DNA of 64,000 nucleotides from Lentimicrobiaceae bacterium. GTDB lineage: Bacteria > Bacteroidota > Bacteroidia > Bacteroidales > F082. This document shows, piece after piece, positions 17,457 through 25,716 of the stretch. The notes beneath the pieces are model-generated. The model saw only the letters and a program-made list of their open reading frames with translations. It was not told the origin of the DNA and made no database searches. Within the stretch, counting starts at the first letter, position 1, and every line of letters starts with the position of its first letter. Where the stretch lies: NCBI GenBank assembly GCA_015061295.1, contig SUWU01000003.1, positions 1-64,000 of the forward strand, in the 5' to 3' direction. The translations under genes were made by a program, and so were the position numbers.

Positions 17457-18182
17457 ATGAAAAAAACAATCTTAACTATTACAATGATATTGTTTGCGGT
17501 GTCTGCTTTTTCACAGCAGATATATAAAATTAAACTCGATAATATCGCTGATGGCCTTTACGAAGAAATGTTTGGCTCTGTTAAAATAACAGGAGAGGTG
17601 TCTAATGGTATGAAACAAGGTACATGGACAGAATATCATGCTAACATGGAGATGCCTCATTATATCATCCAATATAATAACGATAAGAAAGACGGATTGT
17701 ATATTGAAATCGACAGACAAGCTTATATAACAAAGAAGTTAGAATATAAAAACGATCTTGTTAATGGCACGACATACGAATGGTTCAGAGGTGGAAAATT
17801 GTCGAAGAAACAAGACTATAAAGATGGAAAACTCGATGGTAAGACTGTTATATATTATGACAAAGGTTTCTTGCAGGAAGAGTCAGAATATAAAGATGGT
17901 AAGAAAAACGGGGTGACAATATGGTATGCTTATGGCGATAAAGAACAAGGTGCTAAAGTAGCGATGTACACTTATGTCGATGGTAAATTTGAAGGATTGC
18001 AAGAGACATATTATGAAGATGGATCGATAATGTCGCAGAAGATGTTTTCCAACAATGTCCTTGAAGGAATGGCAATAGAATTTTATGAAGATGGAAGCGT
18101 CAAGACTGAGGCTAAATATAAGAACGGCGAGTTAAAAGGCAAAATCAAAGAGTATAAGAAAGGGAAGAAGTTTAACGATTAA
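17457..18182 (+). CDS. Secreted MORN-repeat (YwqK-like) protein
   Basis: A signal peptide (residues 1-19, ending SAFSQ) precedes about eight MORN/YwqK-type repeats of the form 'Y-x-x-G-x-x-x-G-x-x-x-x-Y', for example EYKDGKKNGVTIWYAYG and YEDGSIMSQKMFSNNVLEG. Databases name this family 'toxin-antitoxin system YwqK antitoxin', but no toxin is adjacent and the export signal argues for an envelope role. The specific function is unknown. No clear promoter lies in the 46-base gap to the preceding gene, so readthrough is possible. Confidence 0.8.
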   Translation: MKKTILTITMILFAVSAFSQQIYKIKLDNIADGLYEEMFGSVKITGEVSNGMKQGTWTEYHANMEMPHYIIQYNNDKKDGLYIEIDRQAYITKKLEYKNDLVNGTTYEWFRGGKLSKKQDYKDGKLDGKTVIYYDKGFLQEESEYKDGKKNGVTIWYAYGDKEQGAKVAMYTYVDGKFEGLQETYYEDGSIMSQKMFSNNVLEGMAIEFYEDGSVKTEAKYKNGELKGKIKEYKKGKKFND

Positions 18183-18196
18183 ATCGTCAAACTCTT
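18166..18196. terminator. Convergent hairpin spanning both stop codons
   Basis: The MORN gene stop (18180-18182) and the ZIP gene stop (18195-18197) are only 12 bases apart. AGTTT (18169) plus ACGAT pair with ATCGT plus AAACT (ending 18193), with one internal A/C mismatch. It lacks a long T run, so it is a possible bidirectional end rather than a classic terminator. Confidence 0.4.
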
Positions 18197-18986
18197 ACCC
18201 TAAAGCTACGTCTAATATCATCATTATTATAAATCCTATCATAAATCCCCATGTTCCGGTATGGGGATTTTCGCTTATATTAGCATCTGGTATCAAATCT
18301 TCTGCTACCACAAACAGCATAGCTCCAGCAGAGAAGGCGAGGAGCCAAGGCTGTAAAACGATGAGATGTGATGCAAGAAAGAATCCTATTATCGCGGCTA
18401 TCGGCTCGACAGCACCGCTTCCCATACCAAAAAGGAATGCCTTCCACCGACTACCTGTCACTTGTCGCATAGGCAAAGAGACCGCCGCTCCTTCAGGAAA
18501 GTTCTGTATGCCTAATCCTATTGCTAATCCCAATGCTGAGATATATGCAGCACCGTCGCCAGTAAAAGCAGCAGCACCAAAGGCAAAACCAACAGCTAAT
18601 CCCTCTGGAATATTATGCAAGGTGACAGCAAAAAATAATTTCATCGACTTAGAGAAATTCGATTTTGGTCCTTCTTCTTGATGCGTACCATTGTGCATGT
18701 GTGGAACGATCTTATCTAATAACGCTAATGTCAAACCTCCTACTAATATGCTCACCGCAGCAGGAAACCATGCAAACTTACCAAATGTAGCCTCCGACAT
18801 CTCTATAGATGGCATTATCAACGACCATATCGATGCTGCTACCATGATACCTCCAGCTATCCCTAATAAAAATGAATTAATGGTCTTGGAAATATCTTTC
18901 TTGAAAAAGAAAACCAAAGACGCACCTAACGTCGTCATCAAAAATATTATGCTAAATCCAAGTATTGTTGTCAATGTATAATTCAT
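18195..18986 (-). CDS. ZIP-family divalent metal transporter (ZupT-like)
   Basis: A protein of about 263 residues with eight predicted helices. Helix 4 contains HNIPEGLAVGF and helix 5 NFPEGAAVSLP, the metal-binding motifs of ZIP transporters, which import zinc and related divalent cations. A short His-containing loop (HMHNGTH) lies between helices 3 and 4. I place the start at the ATG at 18986 (MNYTLTT); the longer reading from 19007 would use TTG and run through the intergenic direct repeat. It is the last gene of the minus-strand unit from 22593. Confidence 0.88.
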   Translation of the reverse strand: MNYTLTTILGFSIIFLMTTLGASLVFFFKKDISKTINSFLLGIAGGIMVAASIWSLIMPSIEMSEATFGKFAWFPAAVSILVGGLTLALLDKIVPHMHNGTHQEEGPKSNFSKSMKLFFAVTLHNIPEGLAVGFAFGAAAFTGDGAAYISALGLAIGLGIQNFPEGAAVSLPMRQVTGSRWKAFLFGMGSGAVEPIAAIIGFFLASHLIVLQPWLLAFSAGAMLFVVAEDLIPDANISENPHTGTWGFMIGFIIMMILDVALG

Positions 18987-18991
18987 AATAT

Positions 18992-19018
18992 AACTCTTAA
19001 CTATCAACTCTTAACTAT
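18992..19018. repeat. Tandem 13-base repeat upstream of the ZIP gene
   Basis: AACTCTTAACTAT occurs at 18992-19004 and 19006-19018 (period 14), filling almost the whole gap between the MarC and ZIP genes. It resembles the other TTAAC-rich simple repeats of this window. Confidence 0.75.
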
Positions 19019-19022
19019 AATG

Positions 19023-19631
19023 TCAATTATTAACTGTCAATTGTTCTATCACAATAGAAAGGTTGCTTGCAAACAACTTCACTGCTAATGCCAATAATAT
19101 AACACCGAAGAACTTACGTAAAATAAAGATTATATCTTTTCCTAACCATTTCTCTATCTTACCAACAAATTTTATCACGATAAAAGCTAACAATAAGTTT
19201 AAACCTAATCCTATCATGATATTGATTACAGAATAATCGGCGCGCAGTGAGAGGAGAGCCGTCAACGCTCCAGGTCCTGCCAATAACGGAAATGCCACAG
19301 GCACTATTGAGACGTTAGAACCTTGACTATCATACTTGATAATGTCAAAGCCAAGTACCATCTCTAAAGCCAAGATAAATATTACAAACGAACCTGCAAC
19401 AGCAAAAGACGCCACATCGATGCTGAATAAATCTAAAAGCCAATCGCCTGCATAAAAGAAACCAACAAACATCAATAATGCTATCAGACACGCCTGACCC
19501 GCTTTGATGTTTTTGTCTCCACTCTTGAGACTTAAGAAGATAGGAATAGAACCTGTTACGTCGATAATTACGAAAAGTACGATGAACGAACTTAATATCT
19601 CTACTAAATTAATGTGTGATAATAACTCCAT
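19023..19631 (-). CDS. MarC-family integral membrane protein
   Basis: The protein has 202 residues and six predicted helices, with the MarC (UPF0056) signature features FVIIDVTGSIPIFLSL near the N-terminus and VPVAFPLLAGPGALTALL in the middle. Family members were once linked to multiple antibiotic resistance, but their transport function is unproven. It lies 19 bases after the flippase gene and 36 bases before the ZIP gene on the same strand, so cotranscription is likely. Confidence 0.88.
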   Translation of the reverse strand: MELLSHINLVEILSSFIVLFVIIDVTGSIPIFLSLKSGDKNIKAGQACLIALLMFVGFFYAGDWLLDLFSIDVASFAVAGSFVIFILALEMVLGFDIIKYDSQGSNVSIVPVAFPLLAGPGALTALLSLRADYSVINIMIGLGLNLLLAFIVIKFVGKIEKWLGKDIIFILRKFFGVILLALAVKLFASNLSIVIEQLTVNN

Positions 19632-19650
19632 AATATTACTTTTTTGATGT

Positions 19651-20961
19651 TTATTTATTACTTGAAAATTGTAGTCTGATATTGTTAATTAATGTCTTAA
19701 AATCTTTTAACGTTGGAATGAGTTCCTTTGTTTTGGTTTTATTGATTTTTTTGAAAATAATCCATTGATAAAATATTGTCCCAAAATATGTTAACGACAC
19801 AGATATTCCTGCGCCTATAATGCCATACATTGGAATGAGAATAATTATTGATGGTATGGTAATAGCCAAACCCACGAGTGTTCCGTAAAGATTATATTGA
19901 GGTTTGTTGATGCCAGAGAAATAATGGCTAAAAACCATGTCGGCTGCCAGAAATACCATACCTGGACTTAGACTTATCAAAACATCCTTAATCTCAGCAA
20001 ATTCTTGTGTAAAAACCCATGCAAATAGCGACTTGGGAATCAAGCATATAACAAACATACATATTGCCGTCAAGATACATGCGAGTTTTAGGAATGTAAC
20101 TGTTAAATTAGCAGCTTTCTGCCTATCATCCATATTGCTTATAGATGAAAATTGTACCAAAGCAATGCTATGTCCTATAAGTTTCGTAGCTTCAGAGACT
20201 TGTGTCCCCGATGTATAAACACCAACTTCTGCATCTCCAAATACATTCTTAATAACAATATAACTGATTCTTCTATTTATCATTGTGACTAAGGTAGATA
20301 ACTGTATCATACTGCCAAAATTAAGCATCTCTTTGGCAACTGATAGCAGCGACTCGGATGTTTGATTTTTATTCCATCCTTTAAAATAAGGCATGATACA
20401 GCAGAACCCTGAAATATTAACTGTTATATAACCCGTTATCAACGAATATACAAAGGCATCTGCACTACGAATGTCAAAGATGAAAATGTATATTATCATA
20501 GAAATCATCTGAGTCATAAACTGTATGATGAATAGAATATTTTGAGTCCCGACTCTTTCTTTGCCAAGGAGGATGTTCATGTTAAAATTGTGAAGGCTGT
20601 ATAACAGTACCATCAGCAATATTTCAAAACCATATCCTTCAGGTACAAAAGTATGATATATATTAGGCAAAAAAGTGTGTAAAAGATAGAACATAAGAGT
20701 GAAGAAACCCATTATTATGAACGTCCATGTATATGAGATTTTTAATAGTGTAGCAAATGGTTTTCTTGGTGTGAAATAGATGAGTCCACTGCCAGAGAGA
20801 AGCTCTACTGCAATAAGGAGCAACGAAACGTCAACTAATACTGTCGCGCCAATTCCCCATGCTTCCTTGCCTAAGAAATTTGTTCCTAACCACAAGGTAA
20901 TGAAGCCAACTATGGCGTTTAACAAGCGCGTTCCAAATGTCCCAAATATCTTCTTTATCAT
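19651..20961 (-). CDS. Polysaccharide flippase-like membrane protein (MOP superfamily)
   Basis: The protein has 436 residues and about 12 predicted helices, with an N-terminal 'FGTRLLNAIVGFITLWLGTNFLGKEAWG' type first helix pair, as in Wzx-like exporters. Its ATG directly abuts the stop codon of the preceding beta-propeller gene (no intervening base), implying tight coupling. It is unrelated at the sequence level to the neighbouring MarC and ZIP genes, which may simply be downstream passengers. It is distinct from the 510-residue flippase at 5145. Confidence 0.83.
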   Translation of the reverse strand: MIKKIFGTFGTRLLNAIVGFITLWLGTNFLGKEAWGIGATVLVDVSLLLIAVELLSGSGLIYFTPRKPFATLLKISYTWTFIIMGFFTLMFYLLHTFLPNIYHTFVPEGYGFEILLMVLLYSLHNFNMNILLGKERVGTQNILFIIQFMTQMISMIIYIFIFDIRSADAFVYSLITGYITVNISGFCCIMPYFKGWNKNQTSESLLSVAKEMLNFGSMIQLSTLVTMINRRISYIVIKNVFGDAEVGVYTSGTQVSEATKLIGHSIALVQFSSISNMDDRQKAANLTVTFLKLACILTAICMFVICLIPKSLFAWVFTQEFAEIKDVLISLSPGMVFLAADMVFSHYFSGINKPQYNLYGTLVGLAITIPSIIILIPMYGIIGAGISVSLTYFGTIFYQWIIFKKINKTKTKELIPTLKDFKTLINNIRLQFSSNK

Positions 20962-22593
20962 TTATTTATGTATCTTCTGTTTAAGTTGTTGTTTAAATCC
21001 AGATAAGGTAAAGACAAATCTCTTTCCATCGAAGACAGTCATACCATCGGTAGAATTTATGGTGTGGATACCTTTGTTGTAGTCGCTGTCTTTTACTGGA
21101 TAAATATGTCCGACATCTCTTGCTGAATATTCCGTCTCTGTTAATAAATCAATTTCTTCCAAAGTGATCGACTGACCGTAATGTTCGGTACAATTTTGTG
21201 CTGGTCTGATAATCTTTCCTTGATGACAAAATATTTTTCCCGCAGGACGTGCTTTGCTACAATCTATCGTAACAGGATTGTTATCGTGTGGCAGATAAGG
21301 TCCCTTAAGATTATCGGAATAATATATCTCTAAGTGAGTATGCGATTTTTTTTGATTTACCAAAAACATAAACCATTTATCTTCATGGCGATATAATGTA
21401 GCATCGACGATAGGGAAGCCCTCTAACAATACGCATTCTTCTTTTAAAGTAAGTTTCTCTTCATCAAAACTATACAATGTAACTTTATTTGTTTGATTAG
21501 ATTCTGGCATACAATAAATTACATTCTCATAATCAAAGATGAAAGGATATGACCTATGTTCTTTAAATTCTGTTATCTTGTGATAGATCTTAAAATCTTC
21601 CGACTTTTTCGCTACTGCCAAATCAGCTTTCCCTCTTGAATATGAATACCATTCAAAAAAGATATATGTATCTTTCTGTGTTTTTATGATAAAAGGATCC
21701 GCAAAATAACAGTTTCTTCTTGGCTTCTTAAACCATTGAATATCTATGTTTTCCTTTTTTGATATAAAATCATGGATCTGGCATTCGCAATATCCCACAT
21801 TCCAATCTTCTTGTCTGAATAAATCGTTGAGATGAAAAGCTACTCTTCTCCAAACCGATTTCACATAATATTGTATCATGTTGAAATTGTTTGGAATATG
21901 CTCACTCGTTGTCTCAGTATTTGTTATAATCTCTTTAGTTTTATTATTTCTTAATATTTCTTTGCACACATGGATAGGCAGTGTGGTACAAGCATAATGT
22001 ACTTGTTCTAAATGTGCTTTATAACTATGAAGTGTAGTCTTTAGTTTAATACTTTTTAAGAATATTTCTTTATCCTCACTTCCGCTAAGTCTTTGTAAAC
22101 TAATAATGTTATAAAAATCACCTTTAAGAAAGGTCCAAAAGCTATCACCTTGATTAAATCTCCATATTCCATATTTTGTAGTGTTGATAACTTCTCCAGC
22201 AACAAAATCGAAACCTAATTGAAGTATGAAATCTAAATTTTGATTGCGAATTTCTTGAATGTCTATTTCCTTAAAATACGCCACGCTATTTTTAATTATC
22301 GGCGTACAAAAAATGGTAGGCGTTTCGTCAGTCAATCTTTCAATATTAGCGGAGAATTTGCTTCTTGGGTGAAAGAGAAATCTGTTCCATAGTTTGTATG
22401 TCAGATGCCTCAATAGTTTGTTTTTTATCGTATCAAGAAACGAGTCGTTGACAGATTTATCTTTTTTTTGAATTATAAGAGACAACTTCATTCCGTTATC
22501 CATCAAGATTTTGATGGTGTCGTATTGCCATTGTTCAACGGTTAATCCGTTAATCATCAATCCAAAACGAAGCGATTTTCTCTTATTATTCAT
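20962..22593 (-). CDS. Formyltransferase-like domain fused to GINT1-type beta-propeller
   Basis: The protein has about 543 residues from the ATG at 22593; a TTG three codons earlier would be too close to the -7 box. The first 230 residues look like a degenerate formyltransferase fold (FGLMINGLTVEQWQ; later DFILQLGFDF and YGIWRFNQGDSFW in place of the usual N-x-HPSLLP segment). The C-terminal 280 residues resemble the GH43-like five-bladed propeller at the N-terminus of plant glucosamine inositolphosphorylceramide transferase (NCYFADPFIIK, TYIFFEWYSYSRGKADLAVA, SYPFIFDYENVIYCMPES). It is coupled to a flippase, so a role in modifying or assembling a surface glycan is inferred; the reaction is unknown. 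Confidence 0.72.
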   Translation of the reverse strand: MNNKRKSLRFGLMINGLTVEQWQYDTIKILMDNGMKLSLIIQKKDKSVNDSFLDTIKNKLLRHLTYKLWNRFLFHPRSKFSANIERLTDETPTIFCTPIIKNSVAYFKEIDIQEIRNQNLDFILQLGFDFVAGEVINTTKYGIWRFNQGDSFWTFLKGDFYNIISLQRLSGSEDKEIFLKSIKLKTTLHSYKAHLEQVHYACTTLPIHVCKEILRNNKTKEIITNTETTSEHIPNNFNMIQYYVKSVWRRVAFHLNDLFRQEDWNVGYCECQIHDFISKKENIDIQWFKKPRRNCYFADPFIIKTQKDTYIFFEWYSYSRGKADLAVAKKSEDFKIYHKITEFKEHRSYPFIFDYENVIYCMPESNQTNKVTLYSFDEEKLTLKEECVLLEGFPIVDATLYRHEDKWFMFLVNQKKSHTHLEIYYSDNLKGPYLPHDNNPVTIDCSKARPAGKIFCHQGKIIRPAQNCTEHYGQSITLEEIDLLTETEYSARDVGHIYPVKDSDYNKGIHTINSTDGMTVFDGKRFVFTLSGFKQQLKQKIHK

Positions 22594-22609
22594 CAAATTC
22601 AAATTTATG

Positions 22610-22617
22610 CAAAGATA
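22610..22617 (-). promoter_or_regulatory. -7 box for the propeller-flippase-marC-ZIP unit
   Basis: The minus strand reads TATCTTTG. It lies 16 bases from the ATG at 22593 and only 7 from the alternative TTG, which favours the ATG as start. Confidence 0.6.
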
Positions 22618-22698
22618 CGATTTTGTAGATAATTTTTCAATATTTTAACACAATAAAAAAAAACTGTCGGGCATCTATATTTTAGTGGGAAAAATCAT

Positions 22699-22706
22699 TA
22701 TTTTTG
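22699..22706 (+). promoter_or_regulatory. -7 box for the GT2 fusion gene
   Basis: TATTTTTG lies 16 bases before the ATG at 22723. It is divergent from the box at 22610-22617. Confidence 0.6.
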
Positions 22707-22722
22707 CACATCAAATTGGTTC

Positions 22723-24669
22723 ATGAAGTTATCTATTGTCATAGTAAACTATAACGTCGAGCATTTTCTCGAACAATGTCTTTTCTCTGTTAGAAAAGCT
22801 ATTGTTGGTATAGAAGCTGAGGTGTTTGTTGTTGACAATAATTCTGTTGACGGCTCACTAAAGATGTTGGCAGAAAAATTTCCTGAAGTAAAAGTCATCG
22901 CCAATAAGGACAATGTTGGTTTCAGTCGCGCTAACAATCAAGCGATTAGAATATCGATAGGGGAGTATGTATTGTTGTTAAATCCTGATACTGTTGTTGA
23001 AGACGACACATTTGTCAAGACCATAGAGTTTATGGACTCACATCCAGATGCAGGAGGATTAGGTGTTAAGATGGTAGATGGCAAAGGACGATTTCTTCCC
23101 GAATCAAAACGAGGATTGCCGACGCCAGCAACAGCATTTTATAAGATGTTTGGTTTGACAAAATTATTCCCTCATTCAAAACGTTTCGCCCATTATTATA
23201 TGGGACATCTCGACAACGACGAGATCAACGAGGTTGAGATATTGGCTGGTGCTTTCATGCTTATGCGTCGCGAGACATTAGACAAATGCGGACTCTTAGA
23301 CGAGACGTTCTTCATGTATGGAGAGGATATCGATTTGTCATACCGAATCACTTTAGCTGGATATAAAAATTATTACTATCCTAAGACCAGAATCATCCAT
23401 TATAAAGGCGAAAGTACAAAGAAGACAAGCGTTAATTATGTACTTGTCTTTTACAAGGCAATGGAGATTTTTGTAAAGAAACATTTTGCTAACAAAGGAG
23501 CCAAGACATTCTCATTTTTCATCAATATAGCTATCTATTTCAAGGCATTTCTCGCTTTGTTATCGCAGTTTTTCAGCAAAGCTGTTCAGCCTCTCTTAGA
23601 TGCTTCCTTAGGTTATGCGGGTCTCTCCATCATTAGTTATCTATGGGGAAATGTTATGGTTTATGAAGGCTCTGGCAGTTATCCTATGACCTTATTTGCG
23701 ATAATTCTGCCCGTTTATCTTTTGATATGGTTAGTAACGTCCTATTTCTGTGGAGGATACGATAAACCATATAAGATAGCACCAGCAGTGGGAGGTGTCT
23801 TTATAGGCAGCCTGCTAATATTGATATTCTATGCGTTATTACCTGAAAGTTTACGTTTCTCAAGAGCCTTGATATTGTTTGGAATGATATGGATCTCTAT
23901 GGAAATGTCACTTACGCGATGGATTGGTTATATATTCAATAGACCTAATTTCCAATATGGCAAAAATGCAAAAAAGAGGTTTCTTGTCATTGGCACAGAA
24001 GAGGAAACGACACGCGTAAAACAACTGCTACAAAGCACTTCCATAAAACCAGATTTCATAGGTTTAATAACTCCTAACGAAAGCAACGAGACACCAGATG
24101 ATTTCTTAGGAAATCTACATCAAGTGCCAGATATTATTGAGATATACAAAATCAATGAGATAATATTCTGTTCAAAAGATATATCGCATCAACTTATCAT
24201 CGACAAAATGGAAGAATGGCACTCTTCTCTCGATTATAAGATAGCTCCACAAGACACACTCTCCATTATTGGAAGCAACTCAATCAACACAAGGGGCGAC
24301 TTATACACCGTTGATATTAAGACAATAAATACAAATTCCAACAGAAGAAAAAAACGACTCTTCGATATAATCTCTTCAACCTTGGGAATAATGTTGTGGA
24401 TATTCCTCATCTTCTTTATACAAAAACCATTTTCATTCCTTAAAAATTGCTTTAAAGTATTATGGGGAAAATATTCTTGGATTGGCTATTGTAACACAGA
24501 TATTTCTAAACTTCCCAAAATCAAGAAAGGCATCTTCGACCCATCAACGAGTATGAGTAAGATAGGATTGACAGATGAAGAGAAAGAGCAACTAAATCTT
24601 GTTTATGCACGCGACTATTCACTGTCGAAAGACATCAATATTTTCATGAGAGCTTTAAGAAAAAATTGA
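22723..24669 (+). CDS. GT2 glycosyltransferase fused to a membrane domain and a degenerate sugar-phosphate transferase
   Basis: Residues 1-240 are a rhamnosyltransferase-like GT2 (SIVIVNYNVEHFLEQCL; LLLNPDTVV, carrying a DxD-equivalent; the later GEDIDLSYR motif). A membrane region follows (about 265-410), with helices like those of WcaJ/WbaP-type polyprenyl-phosphate sugar transferases, then a Rossmann-like segment (KRFLVIGTEEETTR, near 420). The last 100 residues match the two ends of a bacterial sugar transferase domain (RRKKRLFDIISSTLGI; KKGIFDPS; DYSLSKDINIFMRAL), but the catalytic centre (Q-R-G, KFRTM, DE and RP motifs) is absent. It is likely a surface-glycan GT with a vestigial or regulatory tail. 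Confidence 0.8.
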   Translation: MKLSIVIVNYNVEHFLEQCLFSVRKAIVGIEAEVFVVDNNSVDGSLKMLAEKFPEVKVIANKDNVGFSRANNQAIRISIGEYVLLLNPDTVVEDDTFVKTIEFMDSHPDAGGLGVKMVDGKGRFLPESKRGLPTPATAFYKMFGLTKLFPHSKRFAHYYMGHLDNDEINEVEILAGAFMLMRRETLDKCGLLDETFFMYGEDIDLSYRITLAGYKNYYYPKTRIIHYKGESTKKTSVNYVLVFYKAMEIFVKKHFANKGAKTFSFFINIAIYFKAFLALLSQFFSKAVQPLLDASLGYAGLSIISYLWGNVMVYEGSGSYPMTLFAIILPVYLLIWLVTSYFCGGYDKPYKIAPAVGGVFIGSLLILIFYALLPESLRFSRALILFGMIWISMEMSLTRWIGYIFNRPNFQYGKNAKKRFLVIGTEEETTRVKQLLQSTSIKPDFIGLITPNESNETPDDFLGNLHQVPDIIEIYKINEIIFCSKDISHQLIIDKMEEWHSSLDYKIAPQDTLSIIGSNSINTRGDLYTVDIKTINTNSNRRKKRLFDIISSTLGIMLWIFLIFFIQKPFSFLKNCFKVLWGKYSWIGYCNTDISKLPKIKKGIFDPSTSMSKIGLTDEEKEQLNLVYARDYSLSKDINIFMRALRKN

Positions 24670-24705
24670 ATAAACAAAATAAATTAAGATAAAAAACAAA
24701 TTATT

Positions 24706-25671
24706 ATGATAAACAGAACATCGTTAAGAATTAAGGTTTTGCAAGCAGTTTATGCTTATTTGGAATCAGGTGAAGATAATCTGGAAAAAGGATTAAATCA
24801 TTTGATGGAAAGTGTCGATAAAATGAAGGATTTGTTTGTGTGGCAACTTTCATTTCTTATCGAGACAAAAAGATTTGCTGAAAATAGGATAGAGGAGAAC
24901 AAACGTAAGAACCTCCCGACAAAAGAAGACCTTAATCCTAATATGCGTTATGTGAATAATCGTGTCATCAAAGCTCTTGAAAACAACAAACAGCTCCGTA
25001 AAGAAGAAGAGAGACTGAAAATCAATTGGGCAGATCATCAGGATATAATACGCGGATACTACAACATGATGCGCAACACGGAGGAATATATGAATTATAT
25101 GACAGCCGATGTAGATGACTTTAATCATGATAAGAACTTTATCGTCACAATGATAAAGAATTATTTCTCAGACCTCGAAGTCTTACAGGATTTCTATGAA
25201 GAAAAGAGTATATTCTTTGTCGATGACTATCATCTCGTTTCTGCAATGTTGTTAAAATTCATTAATGACATGAAGGTTAGTTTTAACGAAGATTCATTGT
25301 TGCCATCATTGTATATGATAGATAAGAAAGATGATGTCAATAATAAAGATTTCATCAGGACACTTTTCAGAGAAACAATAATGCACAACGATGAATATAC
25401 AAAATTGATAGGCGATAATGTCAATGAGAAAAAATGGGAGAAAGATAGAATCTGTGTTATGGATATGATAATATTAAAGATGGCTATCACAGAATTTTTA
25501 TGTATGTCGTATATCCCTGTAAAAGTTACGATGAACGAATATATTGAAATATCGAAATATTTCAGTACTCCAAAAAGTAAGATCTTTGTTAACGGAATAT
25601 TAGATAAACTGCTTAAAAAGTTTAGAGAAGAAAACGCGATACACAAAAAAGGTGCTGGTCTCATCGAATGA
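24706..25671 (+). CDS. nusB: Transcription antitermination factor NusB (long form)
   Basis: NusB binds boxA RNA with NusE/S10 to promote antitermination in rRNA operons. The C-terminal third carries the recognisable NusB helices (DRICVMDMIILKMAITEFLCM and VTMNEYIEISKYFSTPKSKIFVNGILDK). At 321 residues it is more than twice the E. coli length of ~140; the N-terminal helical extension (1-190) is as I recall it for Bacteroidetes NusB. It follows the GT2 gene by 36 bases without an obvious promoter and precedes porQ by 45 bases. Confidence 0.92.
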   Translation: MINRTSLRIKVLQAVYAYLESGEDNLEKGLNHLMESVDKMKDLFVWQLSFLIETKRFAENRIEENKRKNLPTKEDLNPNMRYVNNRVIKALENNKQLRKEEERLKINWADHQDIIRGYYNMMRNTEEYMNYMTADVDDFNHDKNFIVTMIKNYFSDLEVLQDFYEEKSIFFVDDYHLVSAMLLKFINDMKVSFNEDSLLPSLYMIDKKDDVNNKDFIRTLFRETIMHNDEYTKLIGDNVNEKKWEKDRICVMDMIILKMAITEFLCMSYIPVKVTMNEYIEISKYFSTPKSKIFVNGILDKLLKKFREENAIHKKGAGLIE

Positions 25672-25716
25672 TGATAATAATGAGATGATTATTTCGTTAC
25701 ATAATAAATTTTCGTC

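Noticed and set aside
17457-18182. Toxin-antitoxin system suggested by the YwqK family name
   Set aside because: The protein has an export signal and no neighbouring toxin gene; the database name reflects repeat similarity only.
18987-19007. Longer ZIP transporter start
   Set aside because: It would use TTG and translate through a tandem intergenic repeat; the ATG at 18986 leads directly into the first helix.
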